A stretch of DNA of 10,059 bases from JAVVFH01 sp032250585. GTDB lineage: Bacteria; Pseudomonadota; Gammaproteobacteria; Xanthomonadales; SZUA-36. The notes under the pieces are model-generated. The model saw only the letters and a program-made list of their open reading frames with translations, had not been told where the DNA came from and did no database searches. Shown in pieces: positions 5,938-10,059 of the stretch. The translations under genes and the position numbers were made by a program. Each line of letters opens with the position of its first letter. The first letter of the stretch is position 1. The stretch is taken from the NCBI GenBank assembly GCA_032250585.1, contig JAVVFH010000123.1:1-10059 (forward strand). The letters are read 5' to 3'.

Positions 5938-8016
5938 GTGAGGGTGTTACCTGGCCAGGCGGAAGCCCTGGGCGCCGTGCAGACGGACGGCGGCATGAAT
6001 TTCGCAATTTTTTCCTCCGGGGCCGCAGCGGTCGAGCTCTGCCTGTTCGACGCGGAAGGCCGGGAGCGTAGGGGGCTTTTCCTGCCGGAAAAAAGCGGTG
6101 ATGTCTGGCATGGTTTCCTGCCAGGCGTCCAGCCCGGCCAGCACTATGGGTACCGCTTGCACGGCCCGTGGTCGCCGAATGACGGTTTGCGCTTCAATCC
6201 GTCCAAGCTGTTGCTGGATCCTTACGCCCGTGGCCTGTCGGGCGGCTTTCGCTGGTCGCCGGCGGTCTTCGATTTCCAGGCGGACGATTCCGGCGGGCAA
6301 TGGCGCAGGAACGACGCCGATAGCGCGCCGTGGGTGCCGCGCTGCGTTGCCGGCCTGGTACCTGCTCCGGTAAAAAGTGCGCCTCCGTGCATTCCGTGGT
6401 CTGAAACGATCATCTACGAACTCAACGTTCGCGGCTTCACGATGCGCCATCCGGAACTTGAAGAGGCTGATCGGGGCCGCTTTCGCGGTCTTTCCAATGG
6501 TCGGATACTGGCGTATCTGAAAGCGCTGGGGATCAGTTCGGTGGAGTTGATGCCGGTGCAGTACTGGGCCGACGAACACTTCCTGGTGCAGCGCGGTTTG
6601 CGGAACTATTGGGGCTATAACCCGATCCAGTTCTTCGTGCCCGACTTGCGCCTGGCGCAGGCCGCTCCGGTCGCGGAATTTCGCGCCATGGTGGACGCCA
6701 TTCACGACACGGGTCTCGAAGTGATCCTGGACGTGGTTTACAACCACAGCGGAGAAGGAGACGAGCGCGGGCCGACGTTAAGTTTCCGGGGTATCGACAA
6801 CCTGGCTTATTACCGCAGTGAGCCGGCGGACCCCGGCCGCTACGTCAACGACACGGGTTGCGGAAACACCTTTGACGCGGATCAACCCCCGTTTCAGCAG
6901 CTCGTTCTGGACAGCCTGTCTTATTGGCACCGCGACATGGGTGTGGACGGTTTTCGCTTTGACCTCGCGACCGTCCTTGGCCGCAACGCAGACGGTTTCG
7001 ATTCCGGCCATCCCTTGCTGGAAAAGATCAGCCGGCACCCGGCCCTCCGGTTCGCGAAGTTGATCGCCGAGCCCTGGGATCCGGGACTGGGTGGCTACCA
7101 ACTGGGTGGTTTTTCCGGTCGCTGGAGTGAATGGAACGATCGTTACAGAGACACGGTGAGGCGATTCTGGCGCGGCGACAGCCACCAGGCGGGCCGTCTT
7201 TCCAGGCGGCTGCACGGTTCGGCCGACCGCTTCGAGCCGAGCGGGCGCGGCCCCTTCGCCAGCGTCAACTTCGTGACCAGCCACGACGGATTTACCCTGC
7301 ATGACCTGTCGAGCTACCGTCGTCGGCACAACCATGCCAACGGTGAGGACAGCCGCGACGGTCATGCGCACAATTACAGCTGCAACCACGGCGTCGAAGG
7401 CCCCAGCGACGATCCGCATGTTCTGGAAGCACGTTACCGGCACCGGCTGAATCTGCTGGCCACCCTGCTGTTTTCGCAGGGTACGCCGATGCTTCTGGCC
7501 GGCGACGAATTCGGCAACAGCCAGGACGGTAATAACAATGCCTACGCCCAGGACAATGAGACTGGCTGGCTGAACTGGGAAGACCTGCACCGGGAAGGCG
7601 GATTCCACGAAGCCGTCAAGGGATTGTTACGGCTACGCCGCGCCTTGCCCTTGCTAAGACAGGCGGCTTATCTGCACGGTCTGACGGCCTGCGACGGGGC
7701 CTGGTGTGACATTCGCTGGCTGCGCCCGGACGGTCACGAGATGCAGGCCGGCGACTGGCACGAGGGGCGCAGCCTGACTCTGCTTCTTTCCAGCCACGAA
7801 GGGCCCGCCGCGGACGCGGCAGTGCTGGAGGCTGTGGCGGTGTTCTTCAATGCCGCACCGCATGCGCTTGATTTCCATATGCCTTCTGAGTGGTCCCGCG
7901 CCGAGCGCGAGCGCTGCAAACTGCTGTTTTCAAGCGGCGAAGCGCTGCCGGCCACGATCAATGCCGCGGCCTGGACACTGCAAGGCGGCTCAATCGCCCT
8001 GGCCGCAATCAACTGA
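5938..8016 (+). CDS. glgX: Glycogen debranching enzyme GlgX (GH13 isoamylase type)
   Basis: GlgX hydrolyses alpha-1,6 branch points of phosphorylase-trimmed glycogen in the cytoplasm. The N-terminal CBM48 domain (about residues 1-100) includes GMNFAIFSSGAAAVELCLFD and YGYRLHGPWSPNDGLRFNPSKLLLDPYA. The GH13 barrel follows: NYWGYNPIQFFVPD, region I DVVYNHS, region II GFRFDLATV (nucleophile D342), region III AEPWD (acid/base E378) and region IV TSHD (D450). GTPMLLAGDEFGNSQDGNNN and a variable beta-domain at the C terminus complete it. The GTG at 5938 is chosen because it gives an N terminus about as long as E. coli GlgX before the LGA motif. TTG 5917 and GTG 5944 are in-frame alternatives, and none has a strong Shine-Dalgarno. 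At 692 residues it is slightly longer than E. coli GlgX (657), partly from insertions after the barrel. No other glycogen genes are visible. Isoamylase/TreX-type activity is an alternative within the same family. Confidence 0.95.
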   Translation: MRVLPGQAEALGAVQTDGGMNFAIFSSGAAAVELCLFDAEGRERRGLFLPEKSGDVWHGFLPGVQPGQHYGYRLHGPWSPNDGLRFNPSKLLLDPYARGLSGGFRWSPAVFDFQADDSGGQWRRNDADSAPWVPRCVAGLVPAPVKSAPPCIPWSETIIYELNVRGFTMRHPELEEADRGRFRGLSNGRILAYLKALGISSVELMPVQYWADEHFLVQRGLRNYWGYNPIQFFVPDLRLAQAAPVAEFRAMVDAIHDTGLEVILDVVYNHSGEGDERGPTLSFRGIDNLAYYRSEPADPGRYVNDTGCGNTFDADQPPFQQLVLDSLSYWHRDMGVDGFRFDLATVLGRNADGFDSGHPLLEKISRHPALRFAKLIAEPWDPGLGGYQLGGFSGRWSEWNDRYRDTVRRFWRGDSHQAGRLSRRLHGSADRFEPSGRGPFASVNFVTSHDGFTLHDLSSYRRRHNHANGEDSRDGHAHNYSCNHGVEGPSDDPHVLEARYRHRLNLLATLLFSQGTPMLLAGDEFGNSQDGNNNAYAQDNETGWLNWEDLHREGGFHEAVKGLLRLRRALPLLRQAAYLHGLTACDGAWCDIRWLRPDGHEMQAGDWHEGRSLTLLLSSHEGPAADAAVLEAVAVFFNAAPHALDFHMPSEWSRAERERCKLLFSSGEALPATINAAAWTLQGGSIALAAIN

Positions 8017-8070
8017 GCTGGCTGCTCGGATCAGCGGGTCTTCGGGGCAGGAAACATGCGGGCTGACGGC

Positions 8071-8261
8071 TCAGTCCATCTGCCAGTTCAACAACGCCTG
8101 GTTTGTGCGCGACAGCAGCGCCTGCGGAATCTCCGCCAGCGTCATCGCGGATTCGACGGCGAGCGTGCCGTCAGGCAGCAGAAACGCATGTACAGGCCCA
8201 CCGGGTTGGCGCGCCCGCAGACAAAACACATTTCCGAATTGGGCTGTTTGTTCGTGCTCAT
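8071..8261 (-). pseudogene. Truncated, frameshifted PaaI-like hotdog thioesterase remnant
   Basis: On the minus strand an ATG at 8261-8259 opens a 39-codon ORF (stop 8144-8142). Its first 27 residues contain CFVCGRANPVGLYMRF, the characteristic N-terminal motif of PaaI/4HBT-type hotdog thioesterases (C-F-V-C-G-x-x-N-P-x-G-L-x-x-R-F). Family proteins are about 140-160 residues long. Here homology in this frame ends near 8181. In the next frame the sequence continues LPDGTLAVESAMTLAEIPQ and runs to a stop at 8071, which would fit the strand after the RF motif. The conserved GYPG-x-x-HGG block is absent. So this looks like a frameshifted gene fragment cut off after about 60 residues, convergent with glgX. 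The motif match is seen; the continuation across the frameshift is inference. A sequencing indel could explain the frameshift but not the missing C-terminal two thirds. Confidence 0.6.
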
Positions 8262-8287
8262 CGGTCGCGGCGCAGTGGGTGAGGCTC

Positions 8288-8293
8288 ACTATA
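8288..8293 (-). promoter_or_regulatory. Possible -10 element upstream of the thioesterase remnant
   Basis: The minus strand reads TATAGT here (5 of 6 matches to TATAAT), which would start transcription near 8280 and leave a leader of about 20 nt before the ATG at 8261. The -35 region is poor (GTGCAA at the right spacing). It may be the relic promoter of the thioesterase gene. Weak evidence. Confidence 0.25.
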
Positions 8294-8367
8294 ACGCCAG
8301 CGGCACGGGTTGCACAGGAATCCTGCGTGGCGCGGGACAGGGCGTCAATTCGGGTTGGCTGTTCAGC

Positions 8368-9327
8368 TCATTTCGTATCCTCGAGCGTGGGATAGTCGGT
8401 GTAGCCGTGCTCGTCGCCGCCATAAAAGGTGCTTTCGTCCCAGTCGTTCAGTGGTGCGTTACGCTTGAAACGTTCCACCAGATCCGGATTGGCAATGATC
8501 AGGCGCCCGAAGGACACCAGATCGCAGCGTCCGGCGCGGATGCGCTCGACCGCTTCCTCGCGGCTGTAATCCCCGTTGCCGATGTAGCTGCCTCTGAAGG
8601 CTTCGTGAATGGCTTGGATCACCGGTTCCGGCCGTCCTGAGGCGAGATTGCCCTGAAAAGAATCCTCGACCACTTCGATGTAGGCCAATCCCGCTTCCTG
8701 GGTTTTGTGCGCGAATGCCTCGTAAGTGGCAACCGGATCCTCGTCGTACATGTCGTTGAAGCTGCCGGTCGGGCTGACCCGTATACCGATGCGCTCCTGC
8801 GGCCAGGCCTGCTTGACGGCTTCGACCACCATCATCGGGAAGCGCAAGCGGTTTTCAACCGAACCGCCGTACTCGTCCTCGCGCCGGTTGCTGCCGGAGC
8901 GGATGAACTGATCCAGTAAGTAGCCGTTGGCGGCATGAATTTCGACACCGTCGAAACCCGCCTTGCGCGCGTTTTCCGCACCTTTGCGGAACTGCTCGGC
9001 GACGCCCGGCAGGCCATCCGGTGAAAAGTTGGGTTTGCCGCCCAGTTGCACGATGCGTTCGGCCAGCCAGTCGGCGTGATCCTGCTCTTCTTCAGCGTGT
9101 TCGAGAAACTCTGCCGCGGCCACGCTGGCCTTGATGCCGTTGGCACGGAAGTAATGGCTCTTGTAGCGCAGGGTGCAGACGATTTCTGTCGCCAGTGCCT
9201 CGTTCAGAACATCGATCACGTTTTCGCGGTCGGCGGTGTATCCCTCGGTGACGGCTCCTTGCTCTATATGTCGGCGGGCTCTCTCGCGCAGGGTTTTGAT
9301 GTCGGTCAGAAACGGGTGGTTGGTCAT
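8368..9327 (-). CDS. Chimeric ORF: ferritin-like N-terminal half fused to C-terminal half of an Old Yellow Enzyme flavin oxidoreductase
   Basis: This 319-residue ORF joins pieces of two unrelated families. Residues 1 to about 106 (DNA 9327 to about 9010) match a bacterioferritin-like family: FLTDIKTLRERARRHIEQGA, NEALATEIVCTLRYKSHYF, then EFLEHAEEEQDHADWLAERI with an ExxH metal motif (E81, H84) and LGGKPNFSPDGL. Helices C and D of the four-helix bundle are missing. Residues about 107-319 match the NemA/OYE family from the middle on: FDGVEIHAANGYLLDQF (H131, N134, Y136 of the active site), DEYGGSVENRLRF, GIRVSPTGSF (flavin-contacting R183), GNGDY (250-254) and FGRLIIANPDL (phosphate-binding G274-R275). 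The first ~150 residues of OYE, with the N-terminal FMN contacts and roughly strands 1-3 of the barrel, are absent. The frame is uninterrupted. No strong Shine-Dalgarno precedes the ATG. It is probably a deletion fusion and inactive as either parent enzyme, but it could be expressed. Confidence 0.85.
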   Translation of the reverse strand: MTNHPFLTDIKTLRERARRHIEQGAVTEGYTADRENVIDVLNEALATEIVCTLRYKSHYFRANGIKASVAAAEFLEHAEEEQDHADWLAERIVQLGGKPNFSPDGLPGVAEQFRKGAENARKAGFDGVEIHAANGYLLDQFIRSGSNRREDEYGGSVENRLRFPMMVVEAVKQAWPQERIGIRVSPTGSFNDMYDEDPVATYEAFAHKTQEAGLAYIEVVEDSFQGNLASGRPEPVIQAIHEAFRGSYIGNGDYSREEAVERIRAGRCDLVSFGRLIIANPDLVERFKRNAPLNDWDESTFYGGDEHGYTDYPTLEDTK

Positions 9328-9344
9328 CGTTTATTGCCATCGCC

Positions 9345-9371
9345 GCCCGTGGCGTAAGGCACGGGTTTTTT
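9345..9371 (+). terminator. Terminator-like hairpin with T-run in the divergent intergenic region
   Basis: CCCGTG (9346-9351) pairs with CACGGG (9360-9365) around an 8-nt loop, followed by TTTTTT (9366-9371). It has intrinsic-terminator form for rightward transcription, but no complete rightward gene lies just upstream; the ferritin-OYE ORF there runs leftward. It could block antisense or read-through transcription into the HD-domain gene, be an attenuator of that gene, or be a relic of a lost gene. Confidence 0.55.
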
Positions 9372-9397
9372 CCTGGCGCGGCGCCTGTTATGCTCTA

Positions 9398-9481
9398 TTG
9401 ATATTATTGTGGGTAATGGCGTTACCGGGGGGTAAGGCTTTGGCGGAGACGCCGGCCAGGCGCAAGGGGATTATCACGTGA
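9398..9481 (+). CDS. Possible short hydrophobic leader-like ORF overlapping the HD gene
   Basis: From a TTG at 9398 (or ATG at 9416) a frame of 27 (or 21) residues runs to a TGA at 9479-9481, which overlaps the GTG start of the HD gene as GTGA. The peptide begins hydrophobic (ILLWVMALPGG) and then reads KALAETPARR, resembling a signal peptide with an ALA cleavage site. The same frame is open leftward without a convincing start. It could be a coupling leader ORF, the remnant of an exported protein, or chance. No clear Shine-Dalgarno precedes it. Confidence 0.22.
   Translation: MILLWVMALPGGKALAETPARRKGIIT
9412..9426. repeat. Small inverted repeat upstream of the HD-domain gene
   Basis: GGTAA (9412-9416) and TTACC (9422-9426) form a 15-bp interrupted palindrome with a 5-nt spacer, about 50 nt before the HD gene start. 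It could be an operator half-site pair or a minor hairpin. Only the symmetry is seen, and an arm of 5 bp can occur by chance. Confidence 0.3.
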
Positions 9482-10059
9482 AACAAGATATCAGGATTCC
9501 GTTCTTGCCCGAACTGTCGGGCATCGATTTTTCTTCCGCCCGGGATGTGCGCAAGCTGACCAGGCAACGGCACAGACATTGGTTCGGTACGCAGGATGAC
9601 GCCTGGATCGATGAGTACATGGACGCCATCGAGTTGCTCTTTGACGGGGGACATCCCGAATACCAGGCGATGGACACTGCTTACCACGACATCAATCATA
9701 CCTTGCAGGCCACCTTGTGCCTGGTCGAACTCATCCATAACCGGAAACTTTCTCCAGCAAAACCGGACATCGGTGCAGCAGACTTCAAACGCGCGTTGGT
9801 CGCGGTTCTTTTTCACGACATCGGTTACCTGAAAAAAGCCAGCGACACGCAGGGCACGGGCGCCAAATACACGCATATTCACGAGCGACGGTCCTGCAGT
9901 TTCGTTGCGACTTTCCTGTCACGGAGGGGCTGGTCTGTCGAGGACATCCGTTTCGTTCAGACTTTGATCAAGGCGACCGGGCCACTCGCCGACCTCGGAA
10001 AAATCGACTTTCATTCGGACGTCGAGCGCCTGCTCGCACAGGTTGTCTGTACCGCCGAC
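9478..10059 (+). CDS. HD-domain metal-dependent phosphohydrolase (3' end missing)
   Basis: A GTG at 9478 opens a frame that stays open for 194 codons to the window edge, so the gene is cut off. AAGGGGA (9464-9470) is a strong Shine-Dalgarno 7 nt upstream, and a stop at 9433 in this frame rules out an earlier start. The HD metal site is visible in order: YHDINHT (residues 69-75, H70/H74), FHDIGYL (H113-D114), a THIHERRS segment (H133, H135) and, at the very last codon, an alanine-aspartate pair (D194) in the right place for the fourth ligand. No signal peptide or membrane segment is seen, so it is probably cytosolic. The YHxxxH opening resembles that of cyclic-nucleotide phosphodiesterases, but the substrate cannot be inferred. 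Residues 1-60 form a separate N-terminal segment that I do not recognise. The function is known only at superfamily level. Confidence 0.85.
   Translation, partial: MKQDIRIPFLPELSGIDFSSARDVRKLTRQRHRHWFGTQDDAWIDEYMDAIELLFDGGHPEYQAMDTAYHDINHTLQATLCLVELIHNRKLSPAKPDIGAADFKRALVAVLFHDIGYLKKASDTQGTGAKYTHIHERRSCSFVATFLSRRGWSVEDIRFVQTLIKATGPLADLGKIDFHSDVERLLAQVVCTAD

Noticed and set aside
6778..7608. 276-codon minus-strand ORF inside glgX
   Set aside because: It lies wholly over the GH13 catalytic regions of glgX; low-complexity valine/alanine-rich shadow.
8017..8070. Terminator between convergent glgX and the thioesterase remnant
   Set aside because: Some short complementary segments are present, but there is no stable stem with a T-run on either strand.
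8071..8289. 72-codon minus-strand ORF from a GTG at 8289 as a genuine small protein
   Set aside because: Its upstream half is out of frame with the clear CFVCGRANPVGL thioesterase motif; only its last ~36 codons may continue that gene after a frameshift. It has no ribosome-binding site.
8056..8640. 194-codon + strand ORF across the thioesterase remnant and the end of the ferritin-OYE ORF
   Set aside because: It runs antisense to two recognised protein segments and shows no family motif.
1..10059. CRISPR arrays, tRNA genes, insertion sequences or attachment sites
   Set aside because: No regularly spaced repeats, tRNA-like cloverleaf segments, transposase motifs or flanking terminal repeats were seen on either strand.

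Overview
The window reads as a chromosomal segment of a GC-rich gammaproteobacterium. The gene order infB-rbfA-truB-rpsO-pnp is the classic proteobacterial translation and RNA-metabolism cluster. The visible IF2, S15, TruB and PNPase sequences resemble the enterobacterial proteins throughout, including the GHVDHGKT and DTPGH motifs of IF2 and the LLTGRIQHL and DHHSRRGLLRMV segments of S15. No finer placement is justified from sequence alone.

Region 1 (1-5803, + strand) is the conserved cluster. It holds the 3' two thirds of infB, then rbfA (GTG start), truB, rpsO and pnp (GTG start). infB, rbfA and truB are tightly packed. A 218-nt gap before rpsO carries a good sigma70-type promoter and, downstream of it, a terminator-like hairpin inside the rpsO leader. 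A 12-bp stem-loop sits between rpsO and pnp, where an rpsO attenuator and/or RNase III target is expected. A clean intrinsic terminator closes the cluster after pnp. Together these genes make the ribosome (IF2, RbfA, S15), modify tRNA (TruB) and degrade RNA (PNPase).

Region 2 (5804-8016, + strand) holds one full-length GH13 glycogen debranching enzyme, GlgX. It has all four catalytic regions, but no other glycogen genes are visible nearby.

Region 3 (8017-9480) looks like a patch of gene decay or rearrangement. On the minus strand there is a short, frameshifted and truncated start of a PaaI-like hotdog thioesterase (8261 down to about 8071). Next to it is a 319-codon ORF (9327-8368) that fuses in frame the first ~106 residues of a ferritin-like protein to the C-terminal ~213 residues of an Old Yellow Enzyme. 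Neither half is a complete enzyme. The divergent intergenic region beyond it holds a + strand terminator-like hairpin, a small palindrome and a short hydrophobic, signal-peptide-like ORF.

Region 4 (9478-10059, + strand) is the 5' part of an HD-domain phosphohydrolase. It has a GTG start and a strong Shine-Dalgarno sequence, and the ORF runs off the window edge. The most unusual items are the ferritin-OYE chimera, the adjacent thioesterase remnant and the regulatory-looking rpsO leader. I see no sign of a new defence or mobile system.
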